Source of the DNA: a virus
DNA length: 52,602 nucleotides
Reading direction: 5' to 3' (one strand)
Virus record (IMG/VR): IMGVR_UViG_3300032287_001223
Location: 1-52,602 of that record
The translations under genes and the position numbers were made by a program. The notes below the pieces were generated by a model. The model had not been told where the DNA came from and did not search any database. It worked only from the letters and a program-made list of their open reading frames with translations. This document shows positions 35,202 through 42,536 of the stretch, piece by piece (the first letter of the stretch is position 1; the number at the start of each line of letters is the position of its first letter).

Positions 35202-35587
35202 CGACATACACAAAGCCTGAGTTGCGTGATCGCATCAAGAAGCAGGTAATGGCTGGCAGCAAGGGCGGTGACGCTGGCGAGTGGTCTGCCCGTAAAGCTC
35301 AACTGGTGGCTCAGAAGTACGAGGCTGCTGGCGGCGGGTACTCTGGTGGAAAGACTGGAGAACAGAAGTCTCTGTCTAAGTGGACGAAGGAGGATTGGAA
35401 GACCTCCGATGGCAAACCTTCCGAGGGTAAAAAAAGATACCTCCCCGCAAAAGCTTGGGACAGTTTGTCACCCAGCGAGAAGGCTTCAACAAACAAAGCC
35501 AAATCGCAAGGCAACAAACAAGGGAAGCAGTTCGTGCCACAGCCTAAGAAGATTGCTCAGAAGACGAAGGTGTTTCGCCGCCCGTAG
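35198..35587 (+). CDS. DUF5872-family protein
   Basis: A 129-residue basic protein. I choose ATG 35198 because GGAGGAGATCACC precedes it at good spacing; another in-frame ATG at 35183 is too close to its GAGG. The pattern YTKPELRDRIKKQVMAGSKG, GEWSARKAQLVAQKY and SKWTKEDWKTSDGK is that of DUF5872, a small family frequent in large viruses and phages with unknown function. It ends the rightward operon and overlaps the opposing HTH gene by 44 bases. Confidence 0.75.
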   Translation: MTTYTKPELRDRIKKQVMAGSKGGDAGEWSARKAQLVAQKYEAAGGGYSGGKTGEQKSLSKWTKEDWKTSDGKPSEGKKRYLPAKAWDSLSPSEKASTNKAKSQGNKQGKQFVPQPKKIAQKTKVFRRP

Positions 35588-35759
35588 CGTTGCGATGCCC
35601 ATCAATCCAGTCTACTATGTCTTCTCGATAGGCTTTCCACCGACCGTTCTCATCGAACCGAAATGCCGGAATCTTTTTTGAGACGCACCACTGTCGGGCT
35701 GTCTCAGGTACAACCCCAAGCATTCGTGCAATCTCACCGACTCCGATCACTTCTTTCAT
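35544..35759 (-). CDS. Excisionase/MerR-like helix-turn-helix protein
   Basis: A 71-residue DNA-binding protein. GVGEIARMLGVVPETARQW (6-24) is the helix-turn-helix, followed by KKIPAFRFDENGRWKAYREDIVDWI (28-52), the wing typical of HTH_17/excisionase-like proteins. With no integrase in the window it is more likely a regulator than an excisionase. It is last in the leftward recombination operon (ATGA overlap with the gene before) and its 3' end runs into the opposing DUF5872 gene. Confidence 0.8.
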   Translation of the reverse strand: MKEVIGVGEIARMLGVVPETARQWCVSKKIPAFRFDENGRWKAYREDIVDWIDGHRNATGGETPSSSEQSS

Positions 35760-35962
35760 AGCTCTAGCTCCCCTTGTTCTCCATCGGAGGCATTCTCTAC
35801 TGCGATCTGTCGGCCAAGAGCCTCGACCAGTTCGTCTTGGTTTGCAACCTTGACGTTAATCAAAGACTTGGCGACATGGCTCAGTGCCTGTGAACGATGA
35901 GAGGCGCGAACCAAGCGAATGGTTTGGCCGTGGCCTACGATATATATGCGTTGCTGTTTCAT
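35756..35962 (-). CDS. Small conserved phage protein
   Basis: A 68-residue protein. I choose the ATG at 35962 (MKQQRIYIVGHGQTIRLVRA), which follows AGAAGACACC, over a longer frame from 36016. The pattern RIYIV...IRLVRASHRSQALSHVAKS followed by VKVANQDELVEAL is one I recall from small phage proteins near SSB genes. Beta-alpha-beta in character. Function unknown. Confidence 0.65.
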   Translation of the reverse strand: MKQQRIYIVGHGQTIRLVRASHRSQALSHVAKSLINVKVANQDELVEALGRQIAVENASDGEQGELEL

Positions 35963-35972
35963 TGGTGTCTTC

Positions 35973-36212
35973 TTAAAATTTGTTTTCGTCAATACGGTGA
36001 TCGCCGCACCAGTCATTCACGAACACTACGGGGTATCCGTTCATTGTTGGAGCGTGGCGGCGGCATCGACCTAAGTCGTAGCCAAGCTTGTTCTCTGCCT
36101 GCTTTGGAACAAACCATATACAGGTTTTACAACGCATTCCCTCGGAGCGATGAATCCAAGGATCTTGCTTGGAGACTGCCTCCTGCTTAATAACTGTTTC
36201 CTGCTCTCTCAT
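35973..36212 (-). CDS. Small cysteine-rich, zinc-ribbon-like protein
   Basis: A 79-residue protein. ATG 36212 overlaps the preceding stop (ATGA). It contains CKTCIWF, GRCRRHAPTMNGYPVV and DWCGDH, which gives four cysteines and two histidines in the order C-x2-C ... C-x2-H ... C-G-D-H, suitable for zinc. This C..C/C.RH/WCG pattern recurs in phage proteins of unknown function. Confidence 0.7.
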   Translation of the reverse strand: MREQETVIKQEAVSKQDPWIHRSEGMRCKTCIWFVPKQAENKLGYDLGRCRRHAPTMNGYPVVFVNDWCGDHRIDENKF

Positions 36213-36529
36213 TGCTTGCTCACTTTCTTTGTTTCTCTGTATTCCCACATCCCCACATAGTGAGGGAACATGAGGTCGAACAGTCTCGCTAGGTACGGAC
36301 TATGGTTGTTGTTGATCTTCCACTCTCCGCCAGTCTCAGATACAGCGGAGTGGTGTCTCAACACGTGGATGATGGTTCGCGCAGAGTAGTGCTTGAATCC
36401 TTTGCTACGAACCTTGTTGGCCTCTCCAACAAATGCGTCCCATACATGGAGATTCTCAGGGAGCCATGCAATGAAGTCATCACTGAATAGCTCCTTGTTG
36501 TCGGACATGACTTGAACGATTGGGTGCAT
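36209..36529 (-). CDS. Conserved phage protein, function unknown
   Basis: A 106-residue helical protein. HVWDAFVGEANKVRSKGFKHYSARTIIHVLRHHSAV and NNNHSPYLARLFDLMFP are its distinctive stretches; I have seen comparable sequences in phage recombination neighbourhoods, function unassigned. The ribosome site is weak, so translation may be coupled to the SSB gene whose stop lies two bases upstream. Confidence 0.65.
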   Translation of the reverse strand: MHPIVQVMSDNKELFSDDFIAWLPENLHVWDAFVGEANKVRSKGFKHYSARTIIHVLRHHSAVSETGGEWKINNNHSPYLARLFDLMFPHYVGMWEYRETKKVSKQ

Positions 36530-36531
36530 GG

Positions 36532-36921
36532 TCAGAAGGGCAGGTCGTCGTCCGCTGGAAATTCTTTTTCCGGCGCAGGCTTTGAGTCACCAGACCTCCT
36601 TGTCCCGCCAGAGATAAGCTCAATCTCCCCGACAGATCCGGCCATCTTTACGCCAGCTCCGCCGTCCTTCTTCTTGAACTCCTCGATGTGAGGGTCATTG
36701 ATTACGGCATATATCAACTGGCCTTTGACTAGGTACTGGGCAAGAGTGGATGCACGTTTGCCCCATAAGCTTGCGTCCAGCCACTGGGTTGGTCGGCTTC
36801 CGTCTTCACCCTTGCGCCCGTGGTTATAGGCTAGAGATAAGTTGCAGACATCCTCTCCGCTAGAGGTTTTGCGGATCTCTGCGTCACGACCAACACGAAA
36901 AACACCTGATAGATTTGCCAT
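36532..36921 (-). CDS. ssb: Single-stranded DNA-binding protein
   Basis: A 129-residue OB-fold SSB. The start MANLSGVFRVGRDAEIRKTS with CNLSLAYNHG and QWLDASLWGKRA matches bacterial/phage SSB, and the tail ends DDDLPF, the acidic tip that recruits partner proteins. I choose ATG 36921 with ribosome site GAAGGATTAAAA; a longer frame is open but adds unrelated sequence. It protects single strands for replication and for the exonuclease/annealing pair encoded upstream. Confidence 0.88.
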   Translation of the reverse strand: MANLSGVFRVGRDAEIRKTSSGEDVCNLSLAYNHGRKGEDGSRPTQWLDASLWGKRASTLAQYLVKGQLIYAVINDPHIEEFKKKDGGAGVKMAGSVGEIELISGGTRRSGDSKPAPEKEFPADDDLPF

Positions 36922-36923
36922 TT

Positions 36924-37544
36924 TTAATCCTTCAATTTGTAAAGAAAAGTTGCATGTGATTCGAGCTTTGGTGGTTGGGATTTCTTTTCTCTTGGTGGCT
37001 CTACTTGGGCTACCACCCAACACCAAAAGTCAGCCAGCCGCAGATGCAGCCAAGCCCAATACTCTGTTGATCTGTCCACTCTTGTGACAGACATTATTTC
37101 CGGTGTCCATACCACGAAGTCGCAGTAGGATCTTCCTGTGATTTGCATCCCGCCTTGGATCTGCGCCATATAGTACGGTGGTATTTCGGGGTAGAGGGTT
37201 TGGGAGTACGGGCATTTAACTTCGCCATACCCCTGATCCCCAACAAGAAAATCGGGTGAACCTCCAAGCCAAGCCATCTTCGGATGGGGTACGAACCCCA
37301 CCAAATCGAGGCGAGTGTCCTTTTCCATGTGCCGATTACGGTACTCCTCAATCGCCGCAGCTTCATTCTGTTCACCCCAATCTGTTGCTGTGTTTCCAAC
37401 GAAAGGTTCTTCCAACCCCATCATCCTGCGCCACAACTGTTGCCGTGATCCAGGCCCGAGTCCGGCTGCTTGACCGAAGGCAGAAGCTGTCAGCTTCCCT
37501 TCTCTGTCCTTATGCCATTGCTCTGTCTTTTGGTTTGGATTCAT
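36924..37544 (-). CDS. YqaJ-type viral recombinase / exonuclease
   Basis: A 206-residue protein of the lambda-exonuclease-like PD-(D/E)XK superfamily. It shows LTASAFGQAAGLG (18-30), WGEQNEAAAIEEY (56-68), GGSPDFLVG (94-102) with D98, and E108-V-K110 followed by CPY, the catalytic D...ExK; YYMAQIQGGMQITGRSYCDF completes the core. It digests 5' strands at ends to feed single-strand annealing. It is coupled to the upstream annealing-protein gene (ATGA overlap). Confidence 0.88.
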   Translation of the reverse strand: MNPNQKTEQWHKDREGKLTASAFGQAAGLGPGSRQQLWRRMMGLEEPFVGNTATDWGEQNEAAAIEEYRNRHMEKDTRLDLVGFVPHPKMAWLGGSPDFLVGDQGYGEVKCPYSQTLYPEIPPYYMAQIQGGMQITGRSYCDFVVWTPEIMSVTRVDRSTEYWAWLHLRLADFWCWVVAQVEPPREKKSQPPKLESHATFLYKLKD

Positions 37545-38317
37545 TCCAAACTCTCGGCAAGAGCTTTACAAAATTCCTCAGTCACAGCCTTCTCATCCGG
37601 AGACAGAAGGGCAAACTGACCACGAAGAGTATCTTTTGACTTGCACTCGGACAGTCTGCGCTTCAATGCGTCCACCTGTTCGGCTGTCATCTTGGCCTTG
37701 ATCTCAGCCTTGGGTGCGCCAGCTTTAGCGGCTTCTGCCTTGCGGTCATTGACGTACTTGTTGTCGTCAAACAGGCCGAGGTAGATGTCAGCAGAGAATC
37801 CCAGCATTGACAGAGCCTTACCGATAGCATCTGTTAAGGATTTCTTTGGGGCTTCCTCGTCTGTGAAATAGCCGAACTTATTCTTGCCGACAAAGGTTGT
37901 TTGACCGAAGTGCTCCACCTCACCAGTACCGGTGTGGACATCCTGACCCAAGTCGTTCTTTGCGAAGATCGGGTAGCGCAGTTTTATCCTGACGAAGTGG
38001 ACAGACTCGCAGGCCACAGAGTGCTTGTGTGTGATTAACTTAGTTAGCACCCGCTCACCTTTGTCGTCTAACGACCACTCCTCGGTGACATCATCGACGA
38101 TGATCGGTGTGCCGTACATGAGACCCTGCTCAATGATATGCACTCCCCACATACCGCCCATTGGCCCCCACATTTCAGTGGCTTTGCGGAGTTGGTAGGT
38201 GTGATTGATGGCTGTGCCGGAGAAGCCGCCGCCCCTGCTGAACGATTTAACGTGGCGCGGGTCGGTTGTGCATGAGGCGTTCCATACACTCAAAAACTCA
38301 TTGTTTTGGTCTGACAT
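37541..38317 (-). CDS. Putative single-strand annealing protein (Rad52/Erf-like)
   Basis: A 258-residue protein. I choose ATG 38317, after AAAGGAACACT; the open frame extends further upstream without support. It contains TEMWGPMGGMWGVHIIEQG (46-64) and KSLTDAIGKALSMLGFSADIYLG, patterns seen in Rad52/Erf-type recombinases, and a C-terminal helical segment. Together with the neighbouring exonuclease and SSB it would form a lambda-Red-like system for recombination and concatemer formation. Family choice is uncertain; the recombinase role is supported mainly by the operon. Confidence 0.7.
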   Translation of the reverse strand: MSDQNNEFLSVWNASCTTDPRHVKSFSRGGGFSGTAINHTYQLRKATEMWGPMGGMWGVHIIEQGLMYGTPIIVDDVTEEWSLDDKGERVLTKLITHKHSVACESVHFVRIKLRYPIFAKNDLGQDVHTGTGEVEHFGQTTFVGKNKFGYFTDEEAPKKSLTDAIGKALSMLGFSADIYLGLFDDNKYVNDRKAEAAKAGAPKAEIKAKMTAEQVDALKRRLSECKSKDTLRGQFALLSPDEKAVTEEFCKALAESLE

Positions 38318-38389
38318 AGTGTTCCTTTGTTGACGCATTGTAAAGAGATTGCAGTTTAAATCCAGCAAATAATGCTGTCTTTCACCACG

Positions 38390-38418
38390 ATTATACAATG
38401 TATTGTAGTTTTCTACAA
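38390..38418 (-). promoter_or_regulatory. Leftward sigma70 promoter of the recombination operon
   Basis: On the minus strand, TTGTAG (38418-38413), a 17-base spacer and a perfect TATAAT (38395-38390) form a strong sigma70 promoter. It points at the annealing-protein gene, whose ATG is 73 bases past the -10 element. Two inverted repeats overlap it. Confidence 0.75.
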
Positions 38419-38419
38419 T
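38394..38419. promoter_or_regulatory. Overlapping operator-like inverted repeats
   Basis: TACAAT-GT-ATTGTA (38394-38407) and ATTGTAG-TTTT-CTACAAT (38402-38419) are perfect inverted repeats sharing an arm. They cover the -35, the spacer and part of the -10 of the leftward promoter, as expected for a repressor binding site. The binding protein is unknown; the HTH genes at 35544, 44081 and 45962 are candidates. Confidence 0.55.
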
Positions 38420-38594
38420 AAAGACCAAGTAAACCACATGGGTATGCTTGCTTTTTATTTTCAGATGCGTGACACTCCTTCCCGCAGGGTAGGTTCTTGG
38501 TCGCTCTAAGAACTGAAAGCACTGGTAGTTTGTTCCTTTCGACCAGTGTTCCCTGCCCCTTCGGGGTATCAAAAGAAAGGTGAGAAAGGATTAA
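38420..38594. promoter_or_regulatory. Structured leader of the replication operon
   Basis: Non-coding. It holds inverted repeats GTTCTT/AAGAAC (38493-38513), CACTGGT/ACCAGTG with a 15-base loop (38521-38549) and CCCC-TTC-GGGG (38557-38567), followed by the ribosome site AAAGGATTAA. I found no good rightward -10/-35 pair. It may hold origin or attenuator elements. Confidence 0.45.
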
Positions 38595-39272
38595 ATGTTC
38601 AGCTATCAATTTCATATCAGGGACTACCTGACGAAGACAAGGCATCTCAGCCAAACCGAAGACCTCGCGTACCGCAGGCTGATGGATGTGTACTACACAG
38701 AAGAGAAGCCACTCCCCCTCGAATCAGAAGACTGCGCTCGTTTGATCGCCATGCGCGACCACGCCAAGGACGTTGATCGTGTGTTGCACGAGTTCTTCAC
38801 GAAGGCTGACGATGGCTGGAGGAATGATCGTTGCGACTTCGAGATAGAGAAGTACCACGGCAAGGCTGAGTCTGCGAGACGAGCCAACAAAGCCAAGATC
38901 AGCAAGAAGGAATCTCTGAAATCAGAACTGAAATCAGAACAGATTCCAGAACCGATTCAGGATGCAACCCACAAACCCAAGAACCCAAGAACCCTTAAAC
39001 CCACCTTACCTACGAAGTGGTTCGATTCCTTTTGGTCAGCATACCCACGCAAGGTAGCGAAGGCAGAGGCATTGAAGGCGTTCACAAAGATCAATCCTGA
39101 TGAGACCGTCCTTGCCAAGATGCTTGCATCTGTCAACACATCCAAGCAATCAACCGACTGGCTGAAGGATGGTGGGCAATTCGTTCCGTTCCCCAGTACA
39201 TGGTTGAACCAGCGTAGGTGGGAGGACGAGTCATCAGAACAAGCCAGTGCTCATTTTGAAGGGATGCTATGA
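38595..39272 (+). CDS. DUF1376 replication-initiator-like protein
   Basis: A 225-residue protein. Residues 1-95 are the DUF1376 domain (FSYQFHIRDYLTKTRHLS, EDLAYRRLMDVYYTEEKPLP). Residues 100-140 are a low-complexity linker, and 143-215 a second domain (WFDSFWSAYPRKVAKAEALKAF, FVPFPSTWLNQRRWED) found in phage replication proteins. It precedes a DnaB-like helicase gene by five genes and is the likely initiator or helicase loader. The linker DNA carries a TCTGAAATCAGA palindrome and a CCCA/AACCC tract that resemble origin repeats inside lambda-type O genes. Confidence 0.75.
   Translation: MFSYQFHIRDYLTKTRHLSQTEDLAYRRLMDVYYTEEKPLPLESEDCARLIAMRDHAKDVDRVLHEFFTKADDGWRNDRCDFEIEKYHGKAESARRANKAKISKKESLKSELKSEQIPEPIQDATHKPKNPRTLKPTLPTKWFDSFWSAYPRKVAKAEALKAFTKINPDETVLAKMLASVNTSKQSTDWLKDGGQFVPFPSTWLNQRRWEDESSEQASAHFEGML
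38915..38999 (+). repeat. Intragenic repeat cluster, candidate replication origin
   Basis: Inside the replication gene, TCTGAAATCAGA (38915-38926) is followed by CTGAAATCAGAAC (38928-38940), then by GATGCAACCCA and four AACCC/AACCCAAGAACCC-like units up to 38999. It encodes the disordered linker. The same elements recur in non-coding DNA at 825-886. Initiator genes often contain their own origin; that is inference here. Confidence 0.45.
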
Positions 39273-39466
39273 AGACGGAAGAACAATTAAAGTTTGAGGC
39301 TGACTTGCTTCGGCTAGAGCAAGAGATGGATGGGATTCAAAGATGCCTTGATAACGTCCGTAGCGAGGTCATTGAAGAGGTGGCGCAGCACGTTGAGAAG
39401 CTGAAGGGCTTTGGTCAAGACACCGTGAGTTCACTGGCAATCTACATCAGGGAGATGAAGCAATAA
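39269..39466 (+). CDS. Small coiled-coil protein
   Basis: A 65-residue protein coupled to both neighbours (ATGA and TAATG overlaps). It is one long helix with heptad spacing (FEADLLRLEQEMDGIQRCLD, EEVAQHVEKLKGF). Function unknown. Its position between the initiator and the oxygenase pair suggests an accessory replication role. Confidence 0.65.
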   Translation: MKTEEQLKFEADLLRLEQEMDGIQRCLDNVRSEVIEEVAQHVEKLKGFGQDTVSSLAIYIREMKQ

Positions 39467-40011
39467 TGGGAACAATTGAATCATGGTTTCCAACTACGGT
39501 TTACTACGAGCTGGCTGACCAAAACACAAAAGACAAGATTGATTCCGAGTACCGAAAGCATGAAGCCAAAGTGATCGAATCATTATCCACCTTTACGTGG
39601 GATGACAACATTGAAACAACCTTTAAAACTCCCGACCTGATTCAAAGGTACGAGTTAAAGGCGCTTCACGATTTCATAATGAGATGCGCGGAAGAGTACA
39701 CCGGTTGTTCGGGACTGGAGATTTATGATAGTTGGGCGAATTACTCTAGAAGAAACAATTTTCAAAGAGTTCATAACCACGACCCAAAAGTTATAAGCGG
39801 CACTTACTACATCCAAACAAGCGGGGACGATGGTGATTTTGTGTTGCGCCATGTGATGCCAGTGATAAACGATGGACAGATTAACTACAAGCCGGAAGTT
39901 GGGAAAATTCTGTTGTTTCCAGGATGGGCGCAGCACTCTGTCAATGTAAATAAGACTGACTCTGTGAGGATCTCTATAGCTTTTAATATAAGGGAGGACA
40001 GTTTGAAATGA
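39466..40011 (+). CDS. 2OG-Fe(II) oxygenase-like protein (Oxy_5 type)
   Basis: A 181-residue protein matching the putative 2OG-Fe(II) oxygenase family 2OG-FeII_Oxy_5. It opens WFPTTVYYEL and has RVHNHDPKVISGTYYIQT with H103-x-H105, PEVGKILLFPGWAQHSVN with H157, and R168 in VRISIAFN. The proximal motif reads HxH rather than HxD, as I recall for this family. The substrate is unknown. It is the first of two adjacent oxygenases (ATGA overlap) in the replication operon, so a nucleic-acid or nucleotide substrate is possible but not shown. Confidence 0.75.
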   Translation: MGTIESWFPTTVYYELADQNTKDKIDSEYRKHEAKVIESLSTFTWDDNIETTFKTPDLIQRYELKALHDFIMRCAEEYTGCSGLEIYDSWANYSRRNNFQRVHNHDPKVISGTYYIQTSGDDGDFVLRHVMPVINDGQINYKPEVGKILLFPGWAQHSVNVNKTDSVRISIAFNIREDSLK

Positions 40012-40553
40012 AGCATGTGACCGCAAGCGGAAAAAAAATAAGGGTATGGGACGGCTTAGTACCAAGATCTTTGCAGTTAATCTTTCACCAATTTGCGCTT
40101 AATTCAAAATACACAATTGGTTGGAGTGATAGTTGCACGGAAACTGCCGCTAGACACGAGTATCTTAATTGTTCGCTCACCGAAGAGGAAGCAACCCAAG
40201 CTGGAATTTTTCCTTTAATTAACAGCTTGCCAGTAAAAAAACATTTAGAAGGGTATGAATTTTTCCGCTCCGTCATCAATCTTACAACGCCAAATGACGT
40301 GCATTTTTTTCATACTCACCACCCAAGTGAAATTGTTTTGCTGTATTACGTTAATGCAATATGGCAAAGCCATTGGTATGGCGAAACTGTATTCGCCGAT
40401 GAAAATTCAGAGGAGATTGAGTTTACTGTTCGATACAAGTCTGGCCGACTTGTTTTGTTTGATGGCTCTATTCCTCACGCGATCAGGCCGCAATCCAGTG
40501 AAGGCGACAAATATCGCTTTACATACGCAATGTGTTTTTTAAAGAAGGGGTGA
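40008..40553 (+). CDS. Second 2OG-Fe(II) oxygenase-like protein
   Basis: A 181-residue protein unlike its neighbour outside the core. It has FFHTHHPSEIVLLYYVNAIW (101-120) with H102, WYGETVFADE (123-132), GRLVLFDGSIPHAIRP (146-161) with H157, and R170 in KYRFTYAM. This is the double-stranded beta-helix pattern of P4H-like phage enzymes. The acid of the HxD triad is not in its usual place (H-T-H), so the iron ligand set needs checking. Coupled to the first oxygenase. Confidence 0.75.
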   Translation: MKHVTASGKKIRVWDGLVPRSLQLIFHQFALNSKYTIGWSDSCTETAARHEYLNCSLTEEEATQAGIFPLINSLPVKKHLEGYEFFRSVINLTTPNDVHFFHTHHPSEIVLLYYVNAIWQSHWYGETVFADENSEEIEFTVRYKSGRLVLFDGSIPHAIRPQSSEGDKYRFTYAMCFLKKG

Positions 40554-40557
40554 CAGT

Positions 40558-41022
40558 ATGAAGCCATTACCTGATGGAGCAGACAGAATTTGGGAATCAA
40601 GGATGCTTGGCTTCAAGCCAAACGAAATGGTTCTTGTGTCATTGGTTGGAGATCTTGTTGATGGCAACTGGCAGATCTTTCTGTCGTCATCTGTCCACCC
40701 CAGAGATTATGAATGGCGATGGGTTCGTGACCTTCAGATATGTTTGGTCTACGACAGCACCTGTAGTCAGGAGCGAATTAAGGATACCGCCCTTGCGATT
40801 GCTGAGAATAAATCTGTTGGCGAGGATTCCATCAGCGATGGATTTCATGGATCACTATTTCTGTGGAACGTGAGTGTCGAGAAAGGCGCACACATGAAGC
40901 ACACACCTGAGATATATGGCGACCCATACTTATCTCTTCCATCCCACTCTGAGGAAATCAAGTACAGGGGTTTGTACCCATACGAGATACCGTTCTTTCA
41001 AGGAATAAAAAATGTCATCTAA
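40558..41022 (+). CDS. Conserved phage protein, function unknown
   Basis: A 154-residue protein with ribosome site AAGGGGTGACAGT. It starts MKPLPDGADRIWESRMLGF and has EMVLVSLVGDLVDGNW and YEWRWVRDLQICLVYDS, a pattern I recall from other phages next to helicase genes. Mixed alpha/beta. Its 3' end overlaps the helicase start by 11 bases. No catalytic motif recognised. Confidence 0.65.
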   Translation: MKPLPDGADRIWESRMLGFKPNEMVLVSLVGDLVDGNWQIFLSSSVHPRDYEWRWVRDLQICLVYDSTCSQERIKDTALAIAENKSVGEDSISDGFHGSLFLWNVSVEKGAHMKHTPEIYGDPYLSLPSHSEEIKYRGLYPYEIPFFQGIKNVI

Positions 41023-41959
41023 CATGATCTTCTCGGCTGACAGCATTGACTTTGCTGAGTACGCTAGCGAGCCACACGACAAGGACAAGATCTCTGAGCC
41101 AAAGGCATACAGAGACGAGACCATTGAACTACTGAATGGTGGGGAGATGGTTAAGGGAGCTACTCTTCCTTGGGTCAAGACGCATGACCACATCAGGTTC
41201 AGGGCTGGCGAGGTGAGCCTGTGGATGGGCATCAATGGTCACGGCAAATCCTTGCTGACCAGCCATGTCATGCTGGACTTCTTGCATCAGAATCAAAAGG
41301 TTTGTATCGCAAGCTTCGAGATGAAGCCAAGAGCCACGCTTGCTCGTATGTGTAAGCAGGCGGCTGGCGCTCCTCAACCAACGAATAGATTTGTGGATGC
41401 GGTAATCAACCATGCGACAGGAAGACTTTGGCTGTATGACAAGATGGGACAGACAGATCCCTCACATCTGTTGGCAATCATGAGGTACGCAGCAAAGAAG
41501 CTTGGCATCCAACACTTCGTAGTTGACTCGCTCATGAAGGTTGTCAAAGGCGAGGACGACTACAACGGTCAGAAGAACTTCGTTGACAGCGTGTGTGCAT
41601 TTGCTTTGGACTACAACGTCCATGTCCACATCATCCACCACAGCCGCAAGCTTGGCGATGAGATGCAGATACCAAACAAGATGGACGCAAAGGGCAGTGG
41701 CGCAATCGTAGATCAGGTGGATCAGTGCTTTACTGTGTGGAGAAACAAACGCAAGGAACAGCAGGTTCAGGCTGGCAAAGAGGTGGACGAGGGTATGCCT
41801 GATGCAATCTTGGTGTGCGATAAGAATCGACACGGAGATTGGGAGGGCAAGGTTGGTTTGTTCTACAGGGCTGGCGCTTGCTCATACTCTCAGTCACCCA
41901 GCCATCCGACTTATTACAGGTACGACAGATACATGCAGGAAGAGGGAGTAGCAATATGA
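41012..41959 (+). CDS. DnaB-like replicative helicase (RecA fold)
   Basis: A 315-residue ATPase. Walker A is GINGHGKS (73-80), Walker B HFVVDSLMKV (168-177), with a conserved KGSGAIVDQVDQ stretch and a C-terminal arginine/lysine segment (DKNRHGDWEG). This is the helicase core of DnaB/T7 gp4 without a primase domain or zinc finger. It should unwind the fork as a ring and rely on host primase. The start follows AAGGAATAAAA. Confidence 0.85.
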   Translation: MSSNMIFSADSIDFAEYASEPHDKDKISEPKAYRDETIELLNGGEMVKGATLPWVKTHDHIRFRAGEVSLWMGINGHGKSLLTSHVMLDFLHQNQKVCIASFEMKPRATLARMCKQAAGAPQPTNRFVDAVINHATGRLWLYDKMGQTDPSHLLAIMRYAAKKLGIQHFVVDSLMKVVKGEDDYNGQKNFVDSVCAFALDYNVHVHIIHHSRKLGDEMQIPNKMDAKGSGAIVDQVDQCFTVWRNKRKEQQVQAGKEVDEGMPDAILVCDKNRHGDWEGKVGLFYRAGACSYSQSPSHPTYYRYDRYMQEEGVAI

Positions 41960-42276
41960 CTAGACCAGTAGAAGACTTACTCATGGAGCTTGAGTCAGCC
42001 CATATGATGCTCGATGCCTATAAGCAGGCTGTCCACCAGCTTTCGTTTGATCTTGAGATGACCAAAGAGAACCCAAACAAGGTTGCAAATGTTGCCGCAA
42101 TAAGAAAGATCGCTCTTAGTCAGGCCGCAGATTTTGTTATGGACTGGGGGACTCCAAAGTCTGGGGAGGATCTTGTTAAGTTGTGCGAACAGATAAGGTC
42201 TCTTCACGAAACAAAGGCAGCCGTTGTAGCGAGAGGATTGGCTGCCATAGGAATTCAATACGGAGATAAACCATGA
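41956..42276 (+). CDS. Small helical protein in the replication operon
   Basis: A 106-residue protein. I choose ATG 41956, overlapping the helicase stop (ATGA). It is helical throughout (ELESAHMMLDAYKQAVHQLS, AIRKIALSQAADFVMDWG). No family recognised. The four-base coupling to helicase and next gene supports it as real. Confidence 0.65.
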   Translation: MTRPVEDLLMELESAHMMLDAYKQAVHQLSFDLEMTKENPNKVANVAAIRKIALSQAADFVMDWGTPKSGEDLVKLCEQIRSLHETKAAVVARGLAAIGIQYGDKP

Positions 42277-42536
42277 AAGATGTTGCCGACATCAAAGACC
42301 AGATCCGAGAGGAGCAAAAGAAAAAGAACAGAGAACAGATGCCAGAGATAGCCAAGTTGATGGATCAGGTTAACGCCAGGTTCCCTGGATCAAAGCTTAT
42401 CTGGGCGAAAGATTTAACGACAGGCAAAGAGATTGGAAAGAAGACGGAAGAGAAGAATCTGTTCCAAATCCCAGCAAACTACAGTGTACAGGCGGAGGTG
42501 AAGAATGTACGAAAAGGCAGAAGCAAGACTCGCTGA
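42273..42536 (+). CDS. Small basic protein, function unknown
   Basis: An 87-residue, strongly charged protein (IKDQIREEQKKKNREQMPEI) with a short ordered part (ARFPGSKLIWAKDLTTGKEI) and a basic C-terminus (RKGRSKTR). It may contact nucleic acid. Coupled by ATGA overlap to the preceding gene and overlapping the next by 32 bases. Confidence 0.6.
   Translation: MKDVADIKDQIREEQKKKNREQMPEIAKLMDQVNARFPGSKLIWAKDLTTGKEIGKKTEEKNLFQIPANYSVQAEVKNVRKGRSKTR

Noticed and set aside
35544-35759. Excisionase implying a temperate phage
   Set aside because: No integrase, repressor with cleavage domain or attachment site was seen. The HTH fold alone does not show lysogeny.
38557-38567. CCCC-TTC-GGGG hairpin as a terminator
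   Set aside because: Only four base pairs and no T run. It lies just upstream of the replication gene start, so a leader element is more likely.
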